64,000 nucleotides of DNA, taken from positions 4,083,444 through 4,147,443 of the forward strand of contig NZ_LT906450.1 in NCBI RefSeq assembly GCF_900187265.1, given 5' to 3'. Under the pieces are notes generated by a model that was given only the letters and a program-made list of their open reading frames with translations, did not search any database and was not told the DNA's origin. A program made the translations under genes and the position numbers. The stretch comes from Rhodococcus rhodochrous (lineage in GTDB: Bacteria > Actinomycetota > Actinomycetes > Mycobacteriales > Mycobacteriaceae). This document shows positions 1 to 8,400 of the stretch, piece after piece; position 1 is the first letter of the stretch, and each line of letters opens with the position of its first letter.

Positions 1-626
1 ACCGCCGCTGCCCTGTCCTTCACCTCGAGCTTCGCGAAGACGTGGGTCAGGTGGGTCTTCACGGTCGCCTCGCTGACGAACAGTTCCTGGGCGATGGCCC
101 GGTTCGAGGTGCCCTTCGCGACGAGCGCCAGCACCTCACGCTCCCGGGCGCTGAGCGCCTGCGGGGCGGTGGGTGTCCGCATGTGGTTCATCAACCGCGA
201 CGCGACCACCGGCGACAAGACGGTCCGTCCCTCCGCCGCAGCCCGCACCCCGGCGAACAGGTCGTCCCGCAGAGCGTCCTTGAGCAGGTAGCCGGTCGCG
301 CCGGCCTCGATCGCAGGCACGGTGTCGGCGTCCGTGTCGTAGGTCGTCAGCACCAGGACGCGACTACGCGCACCTCGCGCGACGAGTTCGGTGATCGCCT
401 GCACTCCCCCGCCTCCCGGCATCCGCAGGTCCATGAGCACCACGTCGGGATCGAGTTCGAGCGTGAGGGTCACGGCCTCCGGACCGGAGGCGGCCTCCCC
501 GACCACGTCGAATTCCGGGGATGCGGCGAACATTCCGCGCAGGCCGTCCCGCACGACGGGGTGGTCGTCGACGATCAGCACGGTGATCTCGTCCGCGTCG
601 GTCACGACATCCTCCCCGTCGGTCAC
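1..626 (-). CDS. NarL/DesR-type response regulator (3' end outside window)
   Basis: This is the DNA-binding partner of the histidine kinase immediately upstream. The N-terminal receiver domain shows the acidic pocket (VLIVDDHP) and the phospho-acceptor region VVLMDLRMPG. The C-terminal LuxR helix-turn-helix shows LSAREREVLALVAKG and SEATVKTHL. Only the last few residues appear to be cut off by the window start. The first GTG (626) overlaps the kinase stop by 4 nt (GTGA). A second in-frame GTG at 605 has an equally good GGGGAGG ribosome site, because the start region is duplicated (see repeat 596-637). Which GTG is used cannot be decided from sequence. It probably controls the ABC exporter in the same operon. 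Confidence 0.93.
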   Translation of the reverse strand, partial: MTDGEDVVTDADEITVLIVDDHPVVRDGLRGMFAASPEFDVVGEAASGPEAVTLTLELDPDVVLMDLRMPGGGGVQAITELVARGARSRVLVLTTYDTDADTVPAIEAGATGYLLKDALRDDLFAGVRAAAEGRTVLSPVVASRLMNHMRTPTAPQALSAREREVLALVAKGTSNRAIAQELFVSEATVKTHLTHVFAKLEVKDRAAA

Positions 627-637
627 GACGTCCTCCC
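596..637 (-). repeat. 21-bp tandem duplication of the ribosome site and start codon
   Basis: Two adjacent 21-bp units (596-616 and 617-637) differ at one base. On the minus strand each carries a GGGAGG-type ribosome site followed six bases later by GTGACCGAC. The response regulator therefore has two consecutive, in-frame, equally equipped starts that would add or remove seven residues. The upstream copy lies over the end of the kinase gene. Confidence 0.9.
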
Positions 638-1858
638 GGCCCTGATCAGCGGCACCCGCACCGAGACCGCGGTCCCCACACCCGGTTCGGACTCGACGTC
701 CACGACGCCGGCGATCCGGTCGGCACGGGACTGCATGCCCCGCAACCCGAATCCGTCGCCCGGTGTCGCGCACGGATCGAAACCGCATCCGTCGTCCCGG
801 ATGTCCACACTCACTTCGTCGTCCATGTAGGACACCGTGACACCGGCACGGTGTGCGGAGGAATGCTTGGCGACGTTCGCGAGGGCCTCCTGGGTGATGC
901 GGAACAACGTCACTCCGATGTCGTCGTGCAACGGTTCGGTGGTGCCCGTGACCGTGAGATCGGCCCGGATCCCGTTTTCGGCCGACCATCTCTCCACCTC
1001 GTGGGCCAGCGCGTCGTCGAGCGTGCGGTGCTCGAGTGCCTCGGGAGCGAGATTGCGCACCGAGCGGCGGGCATCGCCGAGGCTGCGTCGCGCAAGGTCC
1101 GTGGCCCTCTCGACGTGGCGCCGCGCCGCCTCCGGATCGGCGGTGTCCTGCGCCGCCTGCAACTGCGTGACGATCCCGGCCAGGCCCTGGGCGAGGGTGT
1201 CGTGGATCTCGGCGGCGAGCCGGCGGCGCTCGTCGTCGATCCCCGCTTCCCGGGCGTGCACCAGCAGCTGCGCGTGCAGGGCCTGGTTCTCGGACAGCGC
1301 GTTCTCGAGTCGGACGTTGGTGCGTTCGAGTTCGGTGATCGCAGCGAGCCGTTCGAGACTTCGCTGCTCGTCGCGTTCGGCGAGCCTCATCATCAGCATG
1401 GAGATCGAAGCGTTGAGCACGACGAGGAGCCCGAACGCGATCCACATCGTCGTGTCCTCCGGCGGCAGACCACCCGCCTGCGAACCCGCCACCGTCACAG
1501 CGGTGACGAGCAGCCCGAACCGGATCCAGCGATCCGGCAGCATCGCGTGGGCATCGAAGTAGCCGGAGGCCGCGTAGATCGCGAAGAACGGGTTGAGCCA
1601 ACTCAGGACGAACGCCAGGGCAGACCGGAGCAGGTAGTAGACCGCGTCGCCCTCCGGCATCGACCGGCGGCGGCGACCGCGCCACAGTTCCAGACCCACC
1701 GCCACCGCGGTGAGCACCGCTGCCGTGTACCGCTCGGCGGGACTCATCAACAACGTCGCGGTGCCGACGGACAGGACGGTGCCGGTGGCGAGCATCCCCA
1801 CCGGCGCCCATCTGTAGGTCCGAAGCCACGGATCGTCGGTGGTCGTCGGTGCCGTCAT
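623..1858 (-). CDS. DesK-type sensor histidine kinase
   Basis: Membrane sensor kinase of the HisKA_3 family, 411 residues from the ATG at 1858. Several hydrophobic segments occupy residues 17-155, followed by a coiled-coil-like stretch (160-205). The dimerisation/phospho-acceptor motif AAEIHDTLAQGLAGI has His219. The ATP lid follows (EALANVAKH at 324-332, DDGCGFD at 355-361, GFGLRGM at 369-375). A GTG at 1888 overlapping the permease stop could instead start the gene and add ten residues; the ATG has GGAAG just upstream. It is the third gene of an exporter-kinase-regulator operon, so it likely senses the exported compound or membrane stress. The ligand is unknown. Confidence 0.92.
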   Translation of the reverse strand: MTAPTTTDDPWLRTYRWAPVGMLATGTVLSVGTATLLMSPAERYTAAVLTAVAVGLELWRGRRRRSMPEGDAVYYLLRSALAFVLSWLNPFFAIYAASGYFDAHAMLPDRWIRFGLLVTAVTVAGSQAGGLPPEDTTMWIAFGLLVVLNASISMLMMRLAERDEQRSLERLAAITELERTNVRLENALSENQALHAQLLVHAREAGIDDERRRLAAEIHDTLAQGLAGIVTQLQAAQDTADPEAARRHVERATDLARRSLGDARRSVRNLAPEALEHRTLDDALAHEVERWSAENGIRADLTVTGTTEPLHDDIGVTLFRITQEALANVAKHSSAHRAGVTVSYMDDEVSVDIRDDGCGFDPCATPGDGFGLRGMQSRADRIAGVVDVESEPGVGTAVSVRVPLIRAGRTS

Positions 1859-1884
1859 GGCTTCCAGGATGACGGTCGACGCGG

Positions 1885-2685
1885 TCACTGCCAACGGAAC
1901 CACCGGATCGCCACGCCGGTCAGGACGACGGTCCAACCCACCACGACCGCGATGCCACCGAGGTTCGGCAGGCCGCCCGCGGCGGTCTCGTCGAGCAGTT
2001 GCGCTGCGGCACCGAAGGGTGTCAGCTCCACGATCCGTCGCAGCAGCTCGGGCATCGCCTGCACCGGAAGCCATACGCCTGCACTGAACATCAACGGGAA
2101 GAACACGATCGTGCCCAGCGTCTGGGCGATCCGCACGGACGGTGCCACCGCAGCCAGTGTCGCTCCCGCGCTCAGTGCCGCAGCGAGAGTGACGAGTACC
2201 GCGAGTGCGTATCCCCACGGCTGGGCGGGGAAGGCGACTCCGAAGGCCGCCCGACCGACGATCAGTGCGAGGACCACCGACGCCAGGACCGCGATCGCGT
2301 GCACCACGATCTGTGCGGTCAGCAGGTGCGACGGACTCGCCGGGGTCACGGCGAGCCTGCGGAGGATGCCCCGTTCTCGGTACGACGACAACACCGCGGG
2401 CATCGTCTGGACACCGGCCACGATCATCGCGAGGAGGATCGCCACGGGGACGTACAGATCGATCACCCGCAGACCACCGAGGTCCGGATCCGGTTCCCGG
2501 AAACCGGGAATCATGCCGAGGATCACGAGCAACAACGTGGGGAAGACGAGGATCCAGAAGAGCGCCCCGGGTTCCCGCGTGAACAGTCGTGCCTCGGTAC
2601 GCAGAACGGCGGTCGATGCGGACATCGCCGGGGTGCCCGTCGTCGACGTCTCGACGAGCCTGGTGCGGACGGTCGGGTCGGTCAT
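1885..2685 (-). CDS. ABC-2 type exporter permease
   Basis: Membrane subunit of a drug-type ABC exporter, 266 residues. A short cytoplasmic N-terminus is followed by about six hydrophobic segments, the first being FWILVFPTLLLVILG. The length and the segment pattern fit the DrrB/ABC2_membrane family. Its ATG overlaps the stop of the upstream ATPase gene by 4 nt (ATGA), so translation is coupled and the two products form one transporter. The kinase gene follows directly. The substrate cannot be read from sequence. Confidence 0.92.
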   Translation of the reverse strand: MTDPTVRTRLVETSTTGTPAMSASTAVLRTEARLFTREPGALFWILVFPTLLLVILGMIPGFREPDPDLGGLRVIDLYVPVAILLAMIVAGVQTMPAVLSSYRERGILRRLAVTPASPSHLLTAQIVVHAIAVLASVVLALIVGRAAFGVAFPAQPWGYALAVLVTLAAALSAGATLAAVAPSVRIAQTLGTIVFFPLMFSAGVWLPVQAMPELLRRIVELTPFGAAAQLLDETAAGGLPNLGGIAVVVGWTVVLTGVAIRWFRWQ

Positions 2686-3590
2686 GACGTGCTCCTGGCG
2701 TCGGTGAGATCGAGGTAGGCGTCGTCGAGGGTCGCTTCGGCGATGCGGAGGCGTTCGGCCGTGACGCCGAGGCGTGCCAACAGGCCGAGTACCGCGTGGA
2801 TCGACTCCTCGCTGCCTTCGACGGCCACCCGTTCCCGGGCGGTGTGCACGGAGACGACGCCGGGCTGGGCTTCGAGGAGCGCGGGGTCGAGCGGACCGGA
2901 CGGGTGGAACGAGACCACGATCGCTGCGGACGACTGCCCGATCAGCTGGGCCGGCGTCCCCAGCGCACGGATGCGCCCGGAATCGAAGACCGCGACACGG
3001 TCGCAGAGGCGTTGTGCCTCTTCCATGAAGTGGGTGACGAGCAGGACGGTGACGCCGGAATCACGCACCTCCTCGATCAGTTCCCAGGTGTCACGGCGCC
3101 CACGCGGGTCGAGTCCGGTGGTGAGTTCGTCGAGGACGACGACGCGCGGTGAACCGATGAGTGCCAGTGCGATGAACAACCGCTGTTTCTGGCCCCCGGA
3201 CAGTTTCGTGAACCGGGTGTCGAGCATGCGGCCGAGCCCGAGGCGTTCGGCGAGCACATCGCCGTCCGCGGGTCGGGCGTAGAAGGCCGTGTACAACCGG
3301 AGGGCCTCGCGCACGGTCAGTTTCGGCTGCAGCTCGCTTTGCTGCAACTGCGTGCCGAGCAGTTCGGTGACGGCCCGGTGGTCGCGGACCGGGTCGAGGC
3401 CGGCGACGCGGACGGTGCCCTCGTCGGGTTTTCGCAGACCCGAGATGTGTTCGACGGAGGTCGTCTTCCCGGCCCCGTTCGGACCGAGGATCCCGAAGAT
3501 CTCACCTTCGTGGATCTCGAAGCTCACGCCGTCCACGACGGCGCGACCTCCGTACGACTTGTGCAGATTGCTCACTTCGACGATCGGCAT
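2682..3590 (-). CDS. ABC exporter ATP-binding subunit (DrrA-like)
   Basis: Nucleotide-binding subunit of the exporter, 302 residues. Walker A is GPNGAGKT (36-43), the signature is LSGGQ (130-134) and Walker B is VVVLDE (150-155). The switch histidine lies in VTHFM. The residues after Walker B read ELTTGLD, where most family members have EPTxGLD. The C-terminal 70 residues resemble the DrrA accessory domain. I chose the internal ATG at 3590 because MPIVEVSNLHKSYGG matches the usual family start; an upstream ATG at 3626 would add an unlikely 12-residue leader. It is the first gene of the operon, divergent from the small gene at 3772. Confidence 0.93.
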   Translation of the reverse strand: MPIVEVSNLHKSYGGRAVVDGVSFEIHEGEIFGILGPNGAGKTTSVEHISGLRKPDEGTVRVAGLDPVRDHRAVTELLGTQLQQSELQPKLTVREALRLYTAFYARPADGDVLAERLGLGRMLDTRFTKLSGGQKQRLFIALALIGSPRVVVLDELTTGLDPRGRRDTWELIEEVRDSGVTVLLVTHFMEEAQRLCDRVAVFDSGRIRALGTPAQLIGQSSAAIVVSFHPSGPLDPALLEAQPGVVSVHTARERVAVEGSEESIHAVLGLLARLGVTAERLRIAEATLDDAYLDLTDARSTS

Positions 3591-3771
3591 GCATCGAGCG
3601 TCGCGCGGAGTTCCGGTCCCGCACATCGTCCGTCCGTCTCGATCGGATGTCCCCCGATCGGATGATGGCGAGGGTCATCCGGGTCGGGCATGATGTCGCC
3701 GTGCGTGTTCCCCGTCGAGATCAACCCGCGCGGCGCGAGGCCGCTCGGGTGTTCGACACGGGAGAACCCAC

Positions 3772-4062
3772 ATGGAATACAACGCGATGATCGAAATCGA
3801 CGCCGACCTCGATCGCCTGACCGACGACGAGACCGTCGAGCTCATCGAACCGATCGTCCCGCACCACGGGGCGGTGGGACGCAGCGACAACGGCCGCGCC
3901 CAGCTCGTCATCACCGTCGACGCCGTCGATGCGATCCACGCGCTGCGGTTCGTGCGCGACCTGATGCAGACCTCGTACCCGTCGTACCGCGTGAACGCGG
4001 TGGACGTGTTGCCCACCAGTGCGTTCGACGCGATCTACGGCTTCGGCGACTACTTCGCCTGA
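3772..4062 (+). CDS. small acidic hypothetical protein
   Basis: I do not recognise a family. The 96-residue product is acidic, has no signal peptide or membrane segment, and has strong GC-third-position codon use, so it looks truly coding. A GGGAGAA ribosome site lies just before the ATG. The predicted pattern is alternating beta and helix (MIEIDADLD, AQLVITVDAVDA), suggestive of a small alpha/beta fold. It stands alone, divergent from the ABC exporter and convergent with the SDR gene, with a strong hairpin directly after its stop. Confidence 0.72.
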   Translation: MEYNAMIEIDADLDRLTDDETVELIEPIVPHHGAVGRSDNGRAQLVITVDAVDAIHALRFVRDLMQTSYPSYRVNAVDVLPTSAFDAIYGFGDYFA

Positions 4063-4063
4063 T

Positions 4064-4109
4064 GTGACGGGCCGGTGAGGGTCCGCCCCGGCGCGGACCC
4101 TCACGTCAC
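4064..4109. terminator. hairpin between convergent genes
   Basis: A perfect 12-bp stem (4075-4086 with 4093-4104, GTGAGGGTCCGC) has a 6-base loop and is extended by an outer GTGACG/CGTCAC pair across a small bulge. It starts two bases after the small gene and overlaps the last codon of the convergent SDR gene. There is no T-tract, which is usual in this group. It probably serves both strands. Confidence 0.75.
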
Positions 4110-4951
4110 TTCCGGCGCCCGAACCTCCGCATGCCGAGCAGGTAGCCCGGGATCGACCGGAACGGGACCCGCACCGGCCAGTCGTCGGGGCGGAAGTACG
4201 CCTCGGTGCCGCCGTCGACCACCACGACGCTGCCCGTCATGAAGTCCGCGGCCGAGGACAGCATGAACTCGACCCACTGCGCGATCTCGTCGGGCTTCCC
4301 GAAGCCCCCGAGCGGAACGGGGAAGCTCTCGACCGCCTTCTTGAGCGGGCTCTCGAGCTGCGCGTCGAGCAGCGGGGTGGAGATCGCTCCCGGTGCGAGG
4401 ACGTTGAGGCGGATGCCGGCACCCGCCCATTCGGGGGTGACCGCGGCGCGGCGCGCCCATCGGGTCACGGCGATCTTCGATGCCGCGTAGGTGAACGGCG
4501 GGCCTGCCTGCGGGATGCGCGTGGTGCGCGCGACGCCCTTGTCCATGTCGCCGGCGAGGAATGCCTTCACCGCCGAGTTCGGCACGCCGGGCGTCGTGGT
4601 CGTCGAATTCGACCCGAACACCACGACCTTGCTGTTCGCGGAGGCGGCCAGAGCCGGTCGCCAATCGACGAGCAGGTCGATCACGCCCCGCACGTTGACC
4701 TGCGCGATGAGCTTCTCCTTGCCCGGGGTGGGGCCCAGGCCCGCGGCGAGCACGGCACCGTCGAGACGGCTGCCCGCCAGCTCGAGCGTCGCCCGGATCG
4801 CGTGGGAGCGGCCTTCCAAGGTGGACAGGTCCGCCGTGACCTCGGTGTCCTTCAGATCGATGCCGATCACCGTGTGCCCGGCGGCCCGCAACCGCTCCGC
4901 GCTCGCCCGGCCCATTCCCGACGCGGCACCCGTCACCGCATATACCGCCAT
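4106..4951 (-). CDS. SDR oxidoreductase, 3-alpha-hydroxysteroid dehydrogenase-like
   Basis: NAD(P)-dependent short-chain dehydrogenase, 281 residues. The nucleotide site is TGAASGMG near the N-terminus. IGIDLKDTEVTADLST closely resembles the 3-alpha-HSD/carbonyl reductase group, and the aspartates there favour NAD(H). The catalytic Ser lies in VFGSNS and the Tyr/Lys pair in YAASK. The usual NNAG is replaced by LAAGLG, as in that group. I chose the ATG at 4951 over 4963 because GGAGGGG lies four bases before it. It is a single gene, possibly co-transcribed after the acyltransferase 30 bp upstream. The natural substrate (steroid or other carbonyl) is not determined. Confidence 0.88.
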   Translation of the reverse strand: MAVYAVTGAASGMGRASAERLRAAGHTVIGIDLKDTEVTADLSTLEGRSHAIRATLELAGSRLDGAVLAAGLGPTPGKEKLIAQVNVRGVIDLLVDWRPALAASANSKVVVFGSNSTTTTPGVPNSAVKAFLAGDMDKGVARTTRIPQAGPPFTYAASKIAVTRWARRAAVTPEWAGAGIRLNVLAPGAISTPLLDAQLESPLKKAVESFPVPLGGFGKPDEIAQWVEFMLSSAADFMTGSVVVVDGGTEAYFRPDDWPVRVPFRSIPGYLLGMRRFGRRK

Positions 4952-4981
4952 GTGCCCCTCCATCGTTGGATTCGGGGCACG

Positions 4982-6268
4982 TTACAGCGAGGCGACCGCC
5001 TCGTGCAGCAGGGCGACGTACCGAGCGAGACCTGCCGCGTCGAGGACATCCGGGGAGGTCGTCACCGACAGGGTAACGGTGTCGCCGATCCCGTGCACGC
5101 CGTGGGTGAGCGCCTGCACGGGCGACAGGCCCGGGAAGCCGGAGGTGAACCGCACCCGTCCGCCACCGAGTTCCAGGTCGGCCGGCCCTCGGTGGACGCT
5201 CGACACGACGGTGTTGCCCGTGACGGTGGGTGGGACGACGGACAGGTCGAGTCGGTCGGTACCGAACCGCAGCAACGGTGCGGGGACGTGGTCGTCGGTG
5301 CGGGCCCGGATCGCCATGGCGGGGTGCCGCGCACGGATCCGTTGCAACGCCAGGTCGGCGGCGATCGCTGCGGCACGTTCGTGCGGGTCGCGGATCGCGC
5401 AGTGCAGGTCGACGCCGACGTTGCGGTAGCTGTTGCGGGCCGTGCCCGGCGCCACCGCAACCGGCACCTCGGCGGACAGTTCGTCGACGCCGAGGAACTG
5501 CGACAGGGCGGCGCCGATGGCCGTGAGCGCGCCGACGGTAACCGTGCCGACGCTGCGCAGGTCGGCGGAGTCGAACACGAGTGTGCGGACCGTCCGCCGC
5601 GGCCCGGGTGCGGTGTTCACGGCGACCAGCGGCCTCCCCGGGGTGGGTTGCGGCACCGACGGGTCGGCGAGCTGTCGCGCCGCCTCCACCGCCCGCCGTC
5701 CGTCGGCGATCACCCGCGGAATCGAGAACGGCAGCCGCAGGACGGCACGTGTGAGCATCCCGGCCGGCGAGGGGGCACGCGGCGGTGTGGTGGGTGTCGC
5801 GGTGCCCGCCAGCAGGTCGCGGGCGAGCGCGGAGGTGCGCACCCCGTCGGCGAAGGCGTGCGACATCTGCAGGACGACGAGGAGGGCGGGACCGTTCCCG
5901 CGCGGAGCACCCGTGACATGCGGGAAGACGTGCAGTCGCCACGGCGAGACGGTGACGTCGACGCGGGTCGCGACGAGTCCGGACAGCGTGTCGAGCAGGT
6001 CGCCGTAGCTACCGGATCCGTGGACGACGAACCGGTCCTCTGCAGACGTGTGCGCTGCAGGGGTGTGCGCTGCCCAATAGGGATAGTCGAGACCCGCGGG
6101 CACCTCGACCATCCGTACCTGCAGCTCCCCCATCACCTCCGCACGCGAGCGCAGCTCGTCGAGCACGTCGGCGACCGGAGCCGCGGGGGCGTCGAAACAG
6201 TAGAGGGCGAACAGGTCGCCCGGGATGCGGTCGCCGAGCCATTCCCGGCGCGCGTCCGACGGATGCAT
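4982..6268 (-). CDS. wax ester synthase/diacylglycerol acyltransferase-like protein
   Basis: About 428 residues, related to bacterial WS/DGAT and other condensation-fold acyltransferases. The active-site motif HHxxxDG appears as SHAFADG, so the second, catalytic histidine and the DG are kept but the first histidine is Ser. The C-terminal half carries the typical end-domain features (SGFPGLSPVQ, a glycine-rich strand, then DTVTLSVTTSPDVLD). The start at 6268 is the first ATG before conserved-looking sequence; the upstream ribosome site is weak. It is divergent from the prolyl oligopeptidase gene. A role in storage-lipid or wax-type ester formation is a family inference. Confidence 0.75.
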   Translation of the reverse strand: MHPSDARREWLGDRIPGDLFALYCFDAPAAPVADVLDELRSRAEVMGELQVRMVEVPAGLDYPYWAAHTPAAHTSAEDRFVVHGSGSYGDLLDTLSGLVATRVDVTVSPWRLHVFPHVTGAPRGNGPALLVVLQMSHAFADGVRTSALARDLLAGTATPTTPPRAPSPAGMLTRAVLRLPFSIPRVIADGRRAVEAARQLADPSVPQPTPGRPLVAVNTAPGPRRTVRTLVFDSADLRSVGTVTVGALTAIGAALSQFLGVDELSAEVPVAVAPGTARNSYRNVGVDLHCAIRDPHERAAAIAADLALQRIRARHPAMAIRARTDDHVPAPLLRFGTDRLDLSVVPPTVTGNTVVSSVHRGPADLELGGGRVRFTSGFPGLSPVQALTHGVHGIGDTVTLSVTTSPDVLDAAGLARYVALLHEAVASL

Positions 6269-6329
6269 CTGCACGAGGTCACAGTCTGCCTGCCGCCCGT
6301 GGCACGTGCGGGGCGGGTATGAATGGGTC

Positions 6330-8348
6330 ATGAGCGACGACACGACCGATCCGTACCTGTGGCTCGAGGACGTCACCGGCGAGGAACAACTCGACTGGGT
6401 GCGTGCCCGGAACGACCGAACGGTCGAGGAGTACACCCGCACCGAGAGCTTCACCGACCTCGAATCCCGCATCCGCGAGATCCTCGACACCGACGCCCGC
6501 ATCCCCTATGCGCGTCGGCGGGGCGAGTACCTCTACAACTACTGGCGGGACGCCGAGCACGTGCGCGGCCTGTGGCGTCGCACGACGATGGAGCAGTACC
6601 TGCGCGACGAACCCGAATGGGACGTCCTCGTCGACCTCGACGCCGTCGCCGAGGAGGAGGGCGAGAACTGGGTGTGGTCGGGCGCCCAGGTGCTGCGGCC
6701 CGACCAGACCCGTGCGCTCATCAGCCTGTCGCGCGGTGGTGCCGACGCGAGCGTGATCCGCGAGTTCGACCTCGTCGAGCGGCGATTCGTCTCTGGCCCG
6801 GACAGTTTCGAACTGTCCGAGGCGAAGACGGACATCGGGTGGATCGACGCCGACACCGTCTACGTGGGAAGCGATTTCGGCGACGGCTCGCTCACCGACT
6901 CGGGTTATCCGCGACTCGCGAAGAAGTGGCGGCGCGGCACCCCTATCGAGGAGGCCGAGACGGTCTTCGAAGGTGAGCGCACCGATGTCGCCGTCTCCGC
7001 CTGGTACGACAACACCCCCGGTTACGAACGCAGCTTCGTCGACCGCGCGATCGACTTCTACCGGGCGCAGCGTTTCGAACTCACCGCGGACGGCGAACTC
7101 GTCGAACTCGACGTTCCCGACGACGCGCGGGTGAGCGTGTACCGCGACCACCTGCTCGTGCGCACCCGCTCCGAATGGCTCGGTCATCCCGCCGGCACCC
7201 TGCTGGCCGCGAACTATCCGGCCTTCCTCGCCGGGTCGCGCGAGGTGACGGTGCTGTTCGGTCCCGACGACCACACCTCGCTCGAGCAGTACGCGTGGAC
7301 GCAGAACCATCTGCTCGTCGTCACACTGCGCGATGTGCAGACCCGCGTGCGGGTACTCACGCCGGGCGAGGACGGCTGGTCGGACGAGGAGCTGCCCGGC
7401 GTCCCCGATGCCACGTCGACCTCGATCATCGACGTCGATCCGCTCAACGGCGACGACTTCTTCCTCAACTCGAGTGGTTTCACGATCCCCGCGACCCTGC
7501 TGTCGGGGACGGTCGGCGGTCCGGTTGAGGCGATCAAGCAGGCCCCGTCGTTCTTCGACGCCGAGGGCATCACCGTCGAGCAGTTCTTCGCGACGTCCGA
7601 CGACGGCACGCAGGTGCCCTACTTCGTGGTGGGTAGCAACACCGGAACCCCTTCGCCCACACTGCTGTACGGATACGGCGGATTCGAGAACTCGATGGTG
7701 CCGGCCTACAGCGGCGGCGTCGGGCGGGCGTGGCTCGAGAAGGGTTACACCTACGTCATCGCCAACATCCGCGGTGGCGGCGAGTACGGGCCCACCTGGC
7801 ACACTCAGGCCCTGAAGGAGAACCGGCACAAGGTCTTCGAGGACTTCGCCGCGGTCGCGAAGGATCTCGTCGCGCGCGGGATCACGACGGCCGAGCAGCT
7901 CGGCGCCCAGGGCGGCAGCAACGGCGGTCTGCTCATGGGCGTGATGCTCACCCGCTGTCCCGAACTGTTCGGGGCGATCGTGTGCCAGGTGCCGCTGCTC
8001 GACATGAAGCGCTACCACCTGCTGCTCGCCGGTGCGTCGTGGATGGCCGAGTACGGCGATCCCGACAACCCCGCGGAGTGGGAGTTCCTGTCGAAGTACT
8101 CGCCGTACCAGAACACCGATCCGGATGCCGACTACCCGCCGATCCTCGTCACCACGTCGACGCGCGACGACCGGGTGCATCCCGGCCATGCGCGGAAGAT
8201 GGTGGCGCGACTCGAGGAGCAGGGTCACGAGGTCTGGTACTACGAGAACATCGAGGGCGGCCACGGCGGCGCGGCCGACAACGCGCAGGCGGCGTTCAAG
8301 TCTGCTCTCACGTTCACCTTCCTGGCCGACAAGCTCACGAACCGGTGA
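6330..8348 (+). CDS. prolyl oligopeptidase family serine peptidase (S9A)
   Basis: Cytoplasmic peptidase cleaving short peptides after proline or related residues, 672 residues, the usual size for the family. A seven-bladed propeller region (about residues 70-400) sits between an N-terminal segment (YLWLEDVTGEEQLDWV) and the alpha/beta-hydrolase domain. The triad is visible: Ser530 in GGSNGG, Asp613/614 in RDDRVHP and His645 in GGHGG. The motif YGYGGF also fits S9A. The start at 6330 (MSDDTTDPYLW) follows a weak ribosome site. A strong hairpin lies just after the stop. Confidence 0.95.
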   Translation: MSDDTTDPYLWLEDVTGEEQLDWVRARNDRTVEEYTRTESFTDLESRIREILDTDARIPYARRRGEYLYNYWRDAEHVRGLWRRTTMEQYLRDEPEWDVLVDLDAVAEEEGENWVWSGAQVLRPDQTRALISLSRGGADASVIREFDLVERRFVSGPDSFELSEAKTDIGWIDADTVYVGSDFGDGSLTDSGYPRLAKKWRRGTPIEEAETVFEGERTDVAVSAWYDNTPGYERSFVDRAIDFYRAQRFELTADGELVELDVPDDARVSVYRDHLLVRTRSEWLGHPAGTLLAANYPAFLAGSREVTVLFGPDDHTSLEQYAWTQNHLLVVTLRDVQTRVRVLTPGEDGWSDEELPGVPDATSTSIIDVDPLNGDDFFLNSSGFTIPATLLSGTVGGPVEAIKQAPSFFDAEGITVEQFFATSDDGTQVPYFVVGSNTGTPSPTLLYGYGGFENSMVPAYSGGVGRAWLEKGYTYVIANIRGGGEYGPTWHTQALKENRHKVFEDFAAVAKDLVARGITTAEQLGAQGGSNGGLLMGVMLTRCPELFGAIVCQVPLLDMKRYHLLLAGASWMAEYGDPDNPAEWEFLSKYSPYQNTDPDADYPPILVTTSTRDDRVHPGHARKMVARLEEQGHEVWYYENIEGGHGGAADNAQAAFKSALTFTFLADKLTNR

Positions 8349-8354
8349 ACTTCG

Positions 8355-8400
8355 GGGAGGTTGTGTGCGTTTTCGACAATGAACACGCACACGACCTCCC
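8355..8400. terminator. 16-bp hairpin between peptidase and LacI genes
   Basis: The arms 8355-8370 and 8385-8400 (GGGAGGT then GTGTGCGT on one side) pair at 15 of 16 positions around a 14-base loop. The hairpin fills the gap between two convergent genes and touches the LacI stop codon, so it most likely ends transcription from both directions. Confidence 0.8.

Noticed and set aside
4101-5942. 613-codon minus-strand frame across the SDR and acyltransferase genes
   Set aside because: It lies out of frame with two recognised proteins and is almost pure Arg/Ala/Gly/Pro.
6279-8390. 703-codon open frame opposite the prolyl oligopeptidase
   Set aside because: The plus-strand frame has the full S9A catalytic triad; the antisense frame shows no motif and covers the terminator hairpin.
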